DNA of 64,000 nucleotides from Alphaproteobacteria bacterium SO-S41 (GCA_019670725.1 AP024629.1:4030001-4094000); one strand, 5' to 3'; counted from the first letter of the stretch, positions 16,156 through 25,137 are shown. Notes: a model not told the origin generated them from the sequence alone. Made by a program: numbers and translations.

Positions 16156-17291
16156 CCACGGTGCCGGCATCGCAGGTCCGGCCTGCCGCCAATTACAATA
16201 TCCTGGCCGGTCGCACGGTGCGCGGACAGGTCTCGGCGCGCCTCAACGTCGATGGGCGCGACTATCTGAATTTCGGCGGCACGGGCTATCTGGCGCTCGG
16301 CCGCGTACAGGAAATCAGGCAGGCGGCGTTCGATGCCATCGATGGCGGGACCAGCTTTGCACGCAGCCTCTCGGTCAGTTACGGCGCGCGGGACGAAGTC
16401 TTCGAAGAGCTGGAAAAGACGGCCGCCATCGCGCTCGGTGCGGAAACGACCATCGGTTTTTCGACCGGTTATCTGATCGGCATGGTGGGATTGGCTGCGC
16501 TCCACGGCGAGGTCGATATCATCTTCATCGATGAGCTCGCCCATTTCAGTCTGGTCCATGCCGCGCAGATCAGCGGCCTGCCGACCGTCACATTTGCGCA
16601 TGCCGACCAGGATGATCTGCAACGGCAGATGAAGGAACACCTGGCGCCCCGGCAACGGCCTGTCGTCGTGACCGACAGCGTGTTCGGCGCTACCGGAAGT
16701 CTCGCACCGCTTGGGGACTACGCTGCGCTGCTGGCGCCGTTTGATGGCCGTTTGCTCGTGGACGAGTCGCATGCGTTCGGCAGCTTGGGGTCGCGCGGTC
16801 GCGGCGGGTCGGATGATGTGGCGCCCTCGGCGATCATCGGAACCACTCTCGGCAAGGCGCTCTGCGCACACGGCGCGGTCATCGCGCTATCGCATCAACG
16901 CGAACAGAATGCGCGCAAACGGCCTCCGCTGTTCGGCGCGAATGTCGGATCGCCGATTTCCGCTGCGGTCGCCACGGCGGCGCTGCGCTACATGGCCCAG
17001 CATCCTGAGCGCCGTGAAAGACTGCGTAGCGTCTCAGCGCGCCTCGTCGCCGGCTTGGGCGAGCTCGGCCTCGACGTGAAACACTCCGGCGCCCCCATCG
17101 CCGCGTTCAGCCTCGGGACGCGCGAGAGCATGGCGGCGCTGCAGGCGCGTCTCTTCGAACAGGGTATTTTCGTGCACCGGTCCGACTATCGAGGCAGCGG
17201 CGCCGAGGGCGTCATGCGCTGTGCCGCCTTCGCCGACCACAGCGACGAGGATATCGACACGTTTTGCTCGGTTCTCGGGTCTGTTCTCTGA
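16152..17291 (+). CDS. Alpha-oxoamine synthase-like PLP enzyme
   Basis: A 379-residue fold-type I PLP enzyme most like alpha-oxoamine synthases (BioF, serine palmitoyltransferase, CqsA/LqsA), which condense an amino acid with an acyl thioester. Visible are the cofactor-stacking His in DELAHFSL, Asp204 and His207 in VDESHAFG, and the Schiff-base lysine Lys235 in GTTLGKALCAHGAV. The segment normally SMDG reads GATG (DSVFGATGSLAPL), so it is not a standard member. It overlaps the hydrolase gene by four bases (ATGA). A biosynthetic or signal-molecule role is possible; the product cannot be predicted. Confidence 0.75.
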   Translation: MTTVPASQVRPAANYNILAGRTVRGQVSARLNVDGRDYLNFGGTGYLALGRVQEIRQAAFDAIDGGTSFARSLSVSYGARDEVFEELEKTAAIALGAETTIGFSTGYLIGMVGLAALHGEVDIIFIDELAHFSLVHAAQISGLPTVTFAHADQDDLQRQMKEHLAPRQRPVVVTDSVFGATGSLAPLGDYAALLAPFDGRLLVDESHAFGSLGSRGRGGSDDVAPSAIIGTTLGKALCAHGAVIALSHQREQNARKRPPLFGANVGSPISAAVATAALRYMAQHPERRERLRSVSARLVAGLGELGLDVKHSGAPIAAFSLGTRESMAALQARLFEQGIFVHRSDYRGSGAEGVMRCAAFADHSDEDIDTFCSVLGSVL

Positions 17292-17441
17292 CGGGCTGAG
17301 GCCCCTCCTCCCACGGCTTCCCTATCGTCAATCTTCTCGCACCTGCGAGAATCCGGCTTGACCGTTCCGGCACGTTGAACCGAGCCGCCCGACGACCTAC
17401 GACTGCGGGCAAGAAACCATCACAAAACCCGGGAGACAGTC

Positions 17442-18566
17442 ATGAACTTTGATTTTTCCGACGAGCAGAAGAGTCTGAAGGACGAGCTGCGGCGCTTCCT
17501 CGCCAAGGCCTCGCCCACCACCGAAGTGCGCAAGGTGCTGGAAGGCGAAGCGCTCTATAACGAGAGCGTCTGGAAGGGCCTCGCCGATCTCGGCGTGCTC
17601 GGCGCCGGGTTGCCGGAAGAATATGGCGGCGCGGGCGGCGGTTATCTGGAGCTCTGCATCATCGCGGAAGAACTCGGCCGCGCGCTTGCCGCCGTGCCGT
17701 TCTCGTCCTCGATCCTTCTCGCCGCGGAGTTCATCCTCCATGCCGGCAGCGAGGAGCAGAAGCAGAAGTATTTGCCGAAGCTCGCCTCGGGCGAACTGAT
17801 CGGCACCTTCGCCTATGTTGAAGCCAACGGCCCCGTGACGCCCGACAGGATCGCCGTCACCGGCGGCGCGGCGCTGAGCGGCACCAAGATCCCCGTGCCC
17901 GACGGCATGATCGCCGACATTGCCATCGTGGCGGCGCGCGACGGGGCGGCCGGCGAGCGCGGCATCTCGCTTTTCATCGTGGACCTGAACGCCAAGGGCG
18001 TCACCCGCGAGACCGTCGCCAATATCGACCCGACCCGCCCGCAGGCGAAGATCGTCTTCTCGGGCGCCCCCGCCGAACGTCTGGGCGCGCAGGGCGAGGG
18101 CTGGGGCCTCATCAACACGGTCTTCGACAAGGCCGCCGTGCTGACCGCCTTCGAGCAGGTCGGCGGCGCCGACCGCGCGCTGGAAATGGCGCGCGACTAC
18201 GCGCTGGAGCGCATGGCCTTCGGCCGGCCGATCGGCTCGTTCCAGGCAATCAAGCATATCCTCGCCGACATGTACGTCTCGGCCACCCTCGCGCGCTCCA
18301 ACGCCTACTACGCGGCCTGGGCGCTTTCGACCGGCTCGGCCGAACTCCCCGAGGCCGCCGCCGCGGCGCGGGTTAGCGCGACAAAGGCCTACCAGCACTG
18401 TTCGAAAAACAACACGCAGGTTCATGGCGGCATGGGTTTCACCTGGGCGTTCGACTGCCACCTTTTCTACAAGCGCGCCAACGTCATGGCCTCCGGCCTC
18501 GGCAGCCTCTCCCAGTGGGAAGACAAACTGATCGACCGCCTGCGCAAATCCAACAAGGCCGCCTGA
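17442..18566 (+). CDS. Acyl-CoA dehydrogenase (smaller partner)
   Basis: A 374-residue flavin-dependent acyl-CoA dehydrogenase: N-terminal helical domain (LADLGVLGAGLPEEYGGAGG), a middle beta domain that is short for the family, and a C-terminal domain with RMAFGRPIGSFQAIKH and QVHGGMGFTWAFDCHLF. In many homologues the last motif has Glu after TW; here it is Ala, so this chain may lack a catalytic base. GGGAGA precedes the ATG. It is 11 bases upstream of a second dehydrogenase, an arrangement known for heterotetrameric enzymes of steroid or branched acyl-CoA degradation. Confidence 0.87.
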   Translation: MNFDFSDEQKSLKDELRRFLAKASPTTEVRKVLEGEALYNESVWKGLADLGVLGAGLPEEYGGAGGGYLELCIIAEELGRALAAVPFSSSILLAAEFILHAGSEEQKQKYLPKLASGELIGTFAYVEANGPVTPDRIAVTGGAALSGTKIPVPDGMIADIAIVAARDGAAGERGISLFIVDLNAKGVTRETVANIDPTRPQAKIVFSGAPAERLGAQGEGWGLINTVFDKAAVLTAFEQVGGADRALEMARDYALERMAFGRPIGSFQAIKHILADMYVSATLARSNAYYAAWALSTGSAELPEAAAAARVSATKAYQHCSKNNTQVHGGMGFTWAFDCHLFYKRANVMASGLGSLSQWEDKLIDRLRKSNKAA

Positions 18567-18577
18567 AAGGAAACGCC

Positions 18578-19834
18578 ATGAACTTCGACGACACACCCGA
18601 AGAAGCCAAGTTCCGCCAGGTCGCCCGCGACTGGATCAAGGCTAACGCGCCGCACGAACTCTACGAAGACCTCGCCAATCAGGGCTTTGGCGGAGCCGGC
18701 GGCAAGCAGAAGAGCCGCACCGACGGGATCGCCACCGCCAAGGCGTGGCAGAAGAAGAAGGCCGAGGCCGGCTGGGCCTGCCTCAACTGGCCGACGGAAT
18801 ATGGCGGCCGCGGCGCCACGCCGATCGAGCGCGTGATCTGGGGCCAGGAAGAAGGCGTCTACGGCAAGCTCTCGGGCCTCTTCATCATCGGCCACGGCAT
18901 GTGCGGCCCTACCGTGATGGCCTACGCCGACGAGGAGACGAAGCGCCGTCTTTTGCCGCCGCTCGCCTCGGGCGAGAATATCTGGTGCCAGCTCTTCTCC
19001 GAACCCGCCGGCGGGTCCGACCTCGCGGGCCTGCGCACGAAGGCCGAGAAGGATGGCAATGACTGGGTGATCAATGGCCAGAAGATCTGGACGTCCGGCG
19101 CCCAGCACTCCGACTACGGCATCCTGATCACGCGCACCGATCCCAACGTGCCCAAGCACAAGGGCATGACGATGTTCTGGCTCGACATGAAGTCGCCTGG
19201 CGTCGAAGTGCGTCCGATCAAGCAGGCGAACGGCCAATCGGAATTCAACGAGGTCTACTTCACCGACGTCCGCATCCACGACAGCCAGCGCCTCGGCGCG
19301 GTCAATGACGGCTGGAAGGTCTCGCTGACCACGCTGATGAACGAACGCCTCACCATCGGCGGCTCAATGTCGACGGGCTTCTCCGAGCTGTTTGATTTCT
19401 GCAGCCGCATCCAGACCGAGGACGGCCTCGCCATCGAAGACCGCGCCGTGCGCTCCAAGCTAGCCGACTGGGCAGTGAAGACGAGCGGCCTGAAATACAC
19501 CGGCATGCGCGCCATCTCGGCAGTGTCGAAGGGCGAGAATCCCGGCCCCGAGAACTCGATCGGCAAGCTGGTCGCCGGCGCCATGATGCAGGACATCGCG
19601 ACTTATGCGCTGGACCTGCAGGCCCAGGGTGGCGCGCTGAACGACCCCGATCTCGCCGATTTCGGCGCCCGCTTCCAAGCCATGCTGCTGCGCTCGCCCG
19701 CCACCCGCATCGAGGGCGGCTCGGACGAGATTCTGCGCAACATCATCGCCGAGCGCGTGCTCGGCCTGCCCGCCGACATCCGCGTCGACAAAGACGTGCC
19801 GTTTAACAAGATCCCGACCAGCGGGCGGGGCTAG
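18578..19834 (+). CDS. Acyl-CoA dehydrogenase (larger partner)
   Basis: A 418-residue acyl-CoA dehydrogenase with CLNWPTEYGGRGATP, the FAD/substrate motif CQLFSEPAGGSDLAGLRTKA, WVINGQKIWTSGAQHSDYG, and the C-terminal IEGGSDEILRNIIAERVLGL, where the family's usual catalytic glutamate region is kept. ATG 18578 with AGGAAA upstream was chosen. It follows the smaller dehydrogenase closely and is followed five bases later by an SDR gene, so the three form a beta-oxidation operon. The acyl substrate is unknown. Confidence 0.9.
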   Translation: MNFDDTPEEAKFRQVARDWIKANAPHELYEDLANQGFGGAGGKQKSRTDGIATAKAWQKKKAEAGWACLNWPTEYGGRGATPIERVIWGQEEGVYGKLSGLFIIGHGMCGPTVMAYADEETKRRLLPPLASGENIWCQLFSEPAGGSDLAGLRTKAEKDGNDWVINGQKIWTSGAQHSDYGILITRTDPNVPKHKGMTMFWLDMKSPGVEVRPIKQANGQSEFNEVYFTDVRIHDSQRLGAVNDGWKVSLTTLMNERLTIGGSMSTGFSELFDFCSRIQTEDGLAIEDRAVRSKLADWAVKTSGLKYTGMRAISAVSKGENPGPENSIGKLVAGAMMQDIATYALDLQAQGGALNDPDLADFGARFQAMLLRSPATRIEGGSDEILRNIIAERVLGLPADIRVDKDVPFNKIPTSGRG

Positions 19835-19839
19835 GACCC

Positions 19840-20640
19840 ATGAGCGTTTTCACGCCCAACCTCTTCGCCGGCAAGGTCGCGTTCATCGCGGGCGGCACCA
19901 GCGGCATCAATCTCGGCATCGCCAAGACCCTCGCGGGTCTCGGCGCCAAGGTCGCGGTCGCCGGCCGCAATCCTGAAAAAGCCGAAGGCGCCGCGCGCGA
20001 GATCGGCGGCACCGAGATCGCGCTCGGCCTCTCCTGCGACGTGCGCATCTATCAGTCGGTCGAGGAAGCCTTGCAGAAGGCTGTCGATACGTTCGGCAAG
20101 CTCGACATCGTCATCTCGGGTGCGGCGGGGAATTTCGTCGCCCCGGCGCTCGGCATGTCGGCCAACGGCTTCCGCACCGTCGTGGACATCGACCTCAACG
20201 GCACGTTCAACGTCTTCCGGGCCTGCTACCAGCACCTGAACCGTCCCGGCGCGTCACTGATCGCGATCACCGCGGGCCAGGCGGTCAACCCGTCGATGTT
20301 CCAGGCGCATGTCTGCGCGGCCAAGGCGGGCATCAACCACCTCATTCGTGTGCTCGCGATGGAATGGGGTCCGGACGGCGTCAGGGTCAACGGCATCTCG
20401 CCCGGCCCCATCGCCGATACCGAGGGCATGCTCCGCCTTGCCCCGACGCCGGAAGCGGAAGCCTCGATCAAGGCCCGCGTGCCGCTGCGCCGCTACGGCA
20501 CCAAGGACGAGATCGGCGATGCCGCGACGTTCCTGTCGAGCGACGCCGGCCGCTACATCACCGGCACGATCCTGGATGTCGACGGCGGCTCGCAGCTTGG
20601 CGACAGCCGCTCGCGCGACGGCTCGAACGGGCTCGCCTGA
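19840..20640 (+). CDS. SDR oxidoreductase, 2,4-dienoyl-CoA reductase-like
   Basis: A 266-residue short-chain dehydrogenase with the nucleotide motif GGTSGINLGIA, NAG-equivalent SGAAGNF, and a C-terminal DVDGGSQLGDS. The usual catalytic YxxxK is replaced by HVCAAKAG, as in 2,4-dienoyl-CoA reductases, where the Tyr is absent. ITAGQAV occupies the catalytic Ser region. With two acyl-CoA dehydrogenases upstream, a role in breakdown of unsaturated acyl-CoA is likely. It converges on the next minus-strand gene with only three bases between stops and no clear terminator. Confidence 0.87.
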   Translation: MSVFTPNLFAGKVAFIAGGTSGINLGIAKTLAGLGAKVAVAGRNPEKAEGAAREIGGTEIALGLSCDVRIYQSVEEALQKAVDTFGKLDIVISGAAGNFVAPALGMSANGFRTVVDIDLNGTFNVFRACYQHLNRPGASLIAITAGQAVNPSMFQAHVCAAKAGINHLIRVLAMEWGPDGVRVNGISPGPIADTEGMLRLAPTPEAEASIKARVPLRRYGTKDEIGDAATFLSSDAGRYITGTILDVDGGSQLGDSRSRDGSNGLA

Positions 20641-20643
20641 CCC

Positions 20644-21243
20644 TCAGGTCGCGGGGATGAAGCGCAGACCCGTATGGGTCTCGCTGATCTTCGCGACCTT
20701 GGTGTCCTTTAACCCCGCCGCCCGCGCGGCATAGATCAAGGCGTCGCCGGTCATGGCGGCGCCTTTTTCGTAGATGAGCCACACCGCCGATTTGGCAGGC
20801 AAGGCGGCAGCAAGCGATGCGAGCTCCTTGACCGGGACGCCCGCGGGCACCGCGACAAAGGTCAATACCGCATCCATCGGCGCGCCACGCTTCGCCTTGA
20901 TGGGCTTATGCGGTGCCAACGCGGCATCGACTTCCCGCGGCAGTTTTCCGAGGACGGCGATCCTCATCCCCTCTTTGAGACCGAGCTTGGTCGCGAGGGA
21001 GGGCGGGTTGAGGATCGCCTTCGCCCAGGCGGCCGCCTCCTTCGCGCTCAGCTTCAGGGTCAGGGCCGCATCGCTGCTTGCGAGATGGAGGCCATCTTCT
21101 GCGACCGCCACCGCGGCGACCTCGGTGAGCGCGATCTTCAGGCGGAAGGGCGGCCCGATCGTGAGCATCTCGGAATCGAGGTGCACCCGCGCCTCCGCCT
21201 TCTGACTGCCGTCGGCGACGCGCAGTTTCGCTTCACGGCCCAT
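20644..21243 (-). CDS. DUF3052-like protein
   Basis: A 199-residue soluble protein in two parts. Residues about 1-85 look like a small beta-rich domain (LRVADGSQKAEARVHL, KIALTEVAAVAVAEDG). Residues about 85-199 carry a DUF3052-like pattern: LATKLGLKEGMRIAVLGKLP, then KSAVWLIYEKGA and AARAAGLKDTKVAKISETHT ending GLRFIP. The start ATG lies two bases past the end of the upstream transglutaminase-like gene, so it is co-translated. Function unknown. Confidence 0.65.
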   Translation of the reverse strand: MGREAKLRVADGSQKAEARVHLDSEMLTIGPPFRLKIALTEVAAVAVAEDGLHLASSDAALTLKLSAKEAAAWAKAILNPPSLATKLGLKEGMRIAVLGKLPREVDAALAPHKPIKAKRGAPMDAVLTFVAVPAGVPVKELASLAAALPAKSAVWLIYEKGAAMTGDALIYAARAAGLKDTKVAKISETHTGLRFIPAT

Positions 21244-21245
21244 CG

Positions 21246-23411
21246 CTAGAGCGCCCGGATGATCGTCACGGCGATCGAGCCGTAGCTCGCGACGATCACC
21301 GCGCCGGCGAGGATGCCGATCCCGACCGCGACCGGGATCGAAACGCAGCCGAGCAGCGTGATGTATTCCTGGCCGCCGCCACAGCGCCCGCCGGCCCGTG
21401 GCGCGGTCCGATACATCATGTCCCGTCCGTTGCGGACTTCGCCGACCGTGTTGCCGCCGCTGTCGATGATGTAGCGCGGGCCGCCGCCGCTGGAATTTAC
21501 GTAGGAGCCGCCGCGGTAATAGCCCCCGCCTCCGGTGAGGCCACCCAACGAGGGATCGAGCACCGCGCGCGAGGTGCCGTCGGGCTGGATCGTCCACCAC
21601 ACCTTTGCGGCGGCGGGATCGCCGGCCACGATGACGCGGCCTCCGGCGGCGAGCGCCTTCTTCATCGTCTGCGGCGCGTCGGCGATCTCCACACCCGCGC
21701 CGATCACGGTGAGCGGCGCGCTGTCGATCGCGAGGCTCGCGCCCAGCACGTCGCGGCCGTCAGGCATCATCGCGGCGAGCCGGAGCAGGCCGTATTCTGT
21801 TTCCAACGCCGCTTCGAGCACGCCGTACCAGAATCGGCCGGCCGCCCCGCCCATGCCCGCTTCGGTCACGACGCTGACCCCATCGAGCGCGAGGTCGAGG
21901 TCGAAGCCCTGCAACGTCCCGTCGCCGCCCGCCCGCGCGCCGGTGGAGGCGATGAAGACGCGGGGCCGTCCGACAAAGGCGCGCGTCCCCGGCGTATTGA
22001 GCGCCTCGACGAACAGCCGCTCGCTCGCCGTCGGCAAAGCAAGATTGGCGCTGGTCGTCGGCCACAGGAGTTCGGTCAGTGTGAGGTCGCCGAGCTGCGT
22101 CTCGCTGGAGAGCGCGCGCACGGCATAGTCCATCGACGCCGCCTTCAGGATCGCGAAGGCACGCGGCGACTGACCGCCATTGGAAATCATGACGTGATGG
22201 ACCCAGCGCATCGCGACGATGCCGTGATCGTCGGTCGCCATCGCGCCGTCCGCCGCGGCGGCGGCGAGAATGCGGGTCATTTCGATCGGCGCCTCGCCCG
22301 GCGCTTCGGTGACGATCTTCAGCGTGATCGCCTGCAGCACCGCCTCGTCGTCGCCACCCCCGCCGAGTGCGTCGATCGCGCCCCCCACCGCGCCGCCATT
22401 GTCGGTGGCCGCGATCGGCTCGCCCTTGGTCTCCGCGCCATTGACGACCAGCACGGGCAGATACCCGCCCCCACCGGCGATCGCGCCGCCGATGCCGTCC
22501 TTCTTGGGCTCGAAATAGAGCAGGATCTGGCTGTTGGCCGCATCGGCCGCCGGCAAGGTCGCGGTCAGCAGCTTCTGTTCACCGCTCGACAGCGTGGCAC
22601 TGACCGACAGCGTCACGATCTGGGAAGCGGCCGGATCGATGGCTTCGGGCGTGGCATCCGCGGGTGCCAGCGTATCGCCGGGTGCGGCGTCGGCGAGCGA
22701 GGTGTCGAGATCGACCCAGGCGCCGTCGATCTCCGCCTGGACCCAGAGATGATCGGCGAGCGGCAGCGCCGGGACGCCGACCGTCGTTTCCATCGCGGCG
22801 AGCGCATCGGAGCCGAGCGCCGTCGTCAGCAGAGCAAAGTCGCGGCCGGCCCGGGCGCGCAGGCGGTCGGTGAAGTCCGTCTTGAATACGGGTTGCGCGG
22901 AGGGGACGGGCACGCCGCCGCGAGGGGCGAAGACCGCCGCCTTCAGCTTAGTCTGGGCCGCGTCATCCAGCGTGGCATGGGCGAGCCGCGCCTTCACGCC
23001 CATCGCCTCAAGCAGGCCTTTCAGCAGCAAGGCGCGGTCATAGGCGTTGCCGCCGGAGGCCGCGAGTACGCCCTCGCCATCGCGCAGATGGCCGGCATAG
23101 GGATCGAACCGGATCGTGTCGCGCACCCAGGTGAAGGCCGCCCGCGCATCCTGGCCGAAGGTCTTGGCAAGCGGCGCGAGTTCGTAGCGCTCGGCCGGGA
23201 ACTGGTCGGCCAGTGCGAAGGCCGCATCGACATCGGCAGCGATATCCTGGCCCTCGGTTTCCGCAACATCGCGCGGAGCCGTCAGGGTCAGCCCGGCGTC
23301 AGCGGCGCGGGTTGCGGGCGTGGGAACGGTGAAATCGGCGGCCAGCGCCGGGCCGGTGGCAATGAGCGAAAGGGCAAACCAGGCCAGACTGGTACGGCGA
23401 TAAAACGTCAT
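21246..23411 (-). CDS. Exported transglutaminase-fold protein with C-terminal membrane helix
   Basis: A 721-residue protein with a signal peptide (ending ATGPALAADF), an alpha/beta region around residues 70-150 resembling the transglutaminase core (TWVRDTIRFDPYAGHLRDGE, GGNAYDRALLLKGLLEAMGV), a long beta-rich middle, a Gly-rich segment (GGLTGGGGYYRGGSYV) and a final membrane helix (VAVGIGILAGAVIVASYG). In active enzymes the core reads G-x-C; here Ala is at the Cys position, so it may be a non-catalytic binding domain. The start at 23411 gives a proper signal peptide. It is in a minus-strand run after two small membrane proteins and before the DUF3052-like gene. Confidence 0.7.
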   Translation of the reverse strand: MTFYRRTSLAWFALSLIATGPALAADFTVPTPATRAADAGLTLTAPRDVAETEGQDIAADVDAAFALADQFPAERYELAPLAKTFGQDARAAFTWVRDTIRFDPYAGHLRDGEGVLAASGGNAYDRALLLKGLLEAMGVKARLAHATLDDAAQTKLKAAVFAPRGGVPVPSAQPVFKTDFTDRLRARAGRDFALLTTALGSDALAAMETTVGVPALPLADHLWVQAEIDGAWVDLDTSLADAAPGDTLAPADATPEAIDPAASQIVTLSVSATLSSGEQKLLTATLPAADAANSQILLYFEPKKDGIGGAIAGGGGYLPVLVVNGAETKGEPIAATDNGGAVGGAIDALGGGGDDEAVLQAITLKIVTEAPGEAPIEMTRILAAAAADGAMATDDHGIVAMRWVHHVMISNGGQSPRAFAILKAASMDYAVRALSSETQLGDLTLTELLWPTTSANLALPTASERLFVEALNTPGTRAFVGRPRVFIASTGARAGGDGTLQGFDLDLALDGVSVVTEAGMGGAAGRFWYGVLEAALETEYGLLRLAAMMPDGRDVLGASLAIDSAPLTVIGAGVEIADAPQTMKKALAAGGRVIVAGDPAAAKVWWTIQPDGTSRAVLDPSLGGLTGGGGYYRGGSYVNSSGGGPRYIIDSGGNTVGEVRNGRDMMYRTAPRAGGRCGGGQEYITLLGCVSIPVAVGIGILAGAVIVASYGSIAVTIIRAL

Positions 23412-23460
23412 GGAGACTCCACCAGATAGGGTGTGAGGCTCCAACGCCCGCGGCGGGGCG

Positions 23461-23763
23461 TCAACGCGGCCTAACGTCTCCGCGGGGCTGGGTCAGGAAG
23501 GCCAGACCGAACCCGATCACGAAGCCGGGCCCCCAGACCGGAAAGGCCAGGAAACGCGCTGCGACCCGCCCCGTGCCGGACGAGACATGAGCAGCGGCGG
23601 CGCGAATGTCGGTCGCCCAGTCGGCATGGATCAGGTCGAGATAGAAGCTGATCGGCCGGAAGGCCCAGGCATGGGCCTTCCACGACCAATAGGCGTCCGC
23701 CCCGATCGCGAGGAAGCCGAGCGCGACGAGACCCCAGGCAAGGCTGCGCAGCAGGCCCCGCAC
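23461..23763 (-). CDS. Small two-helix membrane protein, paralogue 1
   Basis: 100 residues with an N-terminal helix (SLAWGLVALGFLAIGADAYW), a polar middle and a C-terminal helix (FPVWGPGFVIGFGLAFL) ending in basic residues. It is clearly related to the gene just upstream: both have the GxxAxGxD core after the first helix, an LxLIH motif and the same length. No known family recognised. The 12-base gap to its paralogue and 49-base gap to the transglutaminase-like gene suggest one operon. Confidence 0.65.
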   Translation of the reverse strand: MRGLLRSLAWGLVALGFLAIGADAYWSWKAHAWAFRPISFYLDLIHADWATDIRAAAAHVSSGTGRVAARFLAFPVWGPGFVIGFGLAFLTQPRGDVRPR

Positions 23764-23775
23764 CGGCGTGTCCAG

Positions 23776-24078
23776 TCAGTCGTCGTAACGGGCCCGGCGC
23801 TGGAACAGCAGACCCAGCAGCACGCCGATCACGCCGAACACGGCGAAGGCAGGGAAGCCCAGAATGGCGGCGCTGATGGAGGGGCCGGGATTGGGAACCG
23901 AGGTCGTCACCCAGCTACGGTAGCCGTCGAGCGAGCCTTGGTGGATAAGGCCCCACAGGCCTTCCAGCGACAGCGCATGGAAGCCCTGGCCCGCCTGCAG
24001 CGAGGAGATGATGTCGTAGCCGACCGCCAGAAGGCCGGCGACGATGAAGATGACGGCGATCAGCCTGAAAAAGGCCAT
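23776..24078 (-). CDS. Small two-helix membrane protein, paralogue 2
   Basis: 100 residues: MAFFRLIAVIFIVAGLLAVG as first helix, a polar middle (SLEGLWGLIHQGSLDGYRSW), and a second helix (AVFGVIGVLLGLLFQ) before a charged tail. It is the first gene of the minus-strand run that continues through paralogue 1, the transglutaminase-like gene and the DUF3052-like gene, so the four may build one envelope complex; that is inference. GGAGA lies upstream of the ATG. Confidence 0.7.
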   Translation of the reverse strand: MAFFRLIAVIFIVAGLLAVGYDIISSLQAGQGFHALSLEGLWGLIHQGSLDGYRSWVTTSVPNPGPSISAAILGFPAFAVFGVIGVLLGLLFQRRARYDD

Positions 24079-24308
24079 GGTATCTCCCCAACCGGCGCTC
24101 GGCCGCGATTAAACCTGCCGGACCTCCGGCAGCAGCGCCGGAAACTAGCCGGGCCCGGGCCGCCGCGCAATTCGATCCCTGCCAAAGCGTTAAGCCGTCA
24201 CTTTTGGCGCCAGCGGGGCAAATCCCCCCGGAAGCGAGGAGAAAGACGGCCGGCGCGAGCCGCAGGCTTGTCAAACGCCCCGCCTCGCTCTAGGACCCAC
24301 CCCCCAAC

Positions 24309-24399
24309 GGACAGGTGGCCGAGCGGTTGAAGGCGCACGCCTGGAAAGTGTGTAGACGTTAATAGCGTCTCGCGGGTTCGAATCCCGCCCTGTCCGCCA
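24309..24399 (+). tRNA. tRNA-Ser (GGA anticodon), CCA encoded
   Basis: A 91-base class II tRNA. The acceptor stem GGACAGG pairs with CCTGTCC, then discriminator G and encoded CCA. The D arm contains GGCCGAGCGGTTGA, the anticodon loop CTGGAAA has anticodon GGA, a long variable arm (GTAGACGTTAATAGCGTCTC region) follows, and the T arm has GCGGGTTCGAATCCCGC. It reads UCC/UCU serine codons. No integrase or att-like repeat is seen next to it. Confidence 0.97.
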
Positions 24400-24606
24400 C
24401 TCAGTCCGCGCTGGAGCACCGTACGGTGCTGTCAGGGTTAACCGCTGATGCAATCTTAGGGTTGCACAAATGCGGAGACGTCAGCGCGTCTCAAGCGCAA
24501 CGCCTCGATCATTCTCCCGACAGAGTTGCTTAAGCTGACAGCCTATCCGTAGTGATCAGCTCGGGTCTTACGGCTTGGTTACGGAGGGGCTTAAACGCCG
24601 CGCTCT
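24400..24606. other. Intergenic region after tRNA-Ser
   Basis: Contains a perfect 16-base palindrome AGCACCGTACGGTGCT at 24415-24430, fifteen bases after the tRNA, which could form a short hairpin for 3' processing or weak termination. No T tract follows. Nothing else recognised. Confidence 0.35.
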
Positions 24607-25137
24607 CTACTTGATCCTCGCCGCGACGGACTTCGTCAGTGCAAAGACCACCTCGGGCTTGACGTAGCCGGCGCCGTAATCGCCGTTGCTGCCAACGAGG
24701 AAGAAAGACTGTCCCTTGGTGAAGGCGATGGTGTCGACGGCAGAGTCCCTGTAGCCGGCTTTGGCGAGGTCGCCATATTGTTCCGGCGGGTTCTTCAGCT
24801 TGAGTCCGTGCTCCATCCAATAAGCCAAGAGGTCGGTGAGCCGGACCAGCGCAGCCTCTTCCGAGCCAAGACGTTCGCCCCAAACGTCCAGTCGATGGCG
24901 TCGCTCACCGTCGCCCACCTCGAACGTGCAGCTGTACGCACCTTCCGGCGCCATCATATCATCGGCATAGCCCATGAAGGCCATCCCGGTCGCCGCCTCG
25001 ATCTCCGCTACGGTTGCAAGGTCGCACGCCCGATTGCCGGCCGGCTTGGTCATCGACACGCTACTCACCGAAACGGCAAGACTGGGTCCTGCCCAAACCA
25101 GCATGGCAGCCGCCAGGATCGCAAAACGCTTGAACAT
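24607..25137 (-). CDS. Hypothetical exported protein
   Basis: A 176-residue protein with a signal peptide (MFKRFAILAAAMLVWAGPSL, cleavage after SLA) and a mature domain containing ACDLATVAEIEAATGMAF and YSCTFEVGDG, with two cysteines that could pair across the oxidising periplasm. The arrangement (Cys-x6-E, later Cys in a YxCxF strand) resembles small periplasmic or lipoprotein DUF domains that I cannot name with confidence. It stands alone between tRNA-Ser and the MFS gene. Confidence 0.6.
   Translation of the reverse strand: MFKRFAILAAAMLVWAGPSLAVSVSSVSMTKPAGNRACDLATVAEIEAATGMAFMGYADDMMAPEGAYSCTFEVGDGERRHRLDVWGERLGSEEAALVRLTDLLAYWMEHGLKLKNPPEQYGDLAKAGYRDSAVDTIAFTKGQSFFLVGSNGDYGAGYVKPEVVFALTKSVAARIK

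Noticed and set aside
24198-24453. Minus-strand open frames over tRNA-Ser encoding GGIRTRE- and GRDSNPRD-like peptides
   Set aside because: These are the well-known false proteins read from the antisense strand of tRNA-Ser; the tRNA explains the sequence fully.
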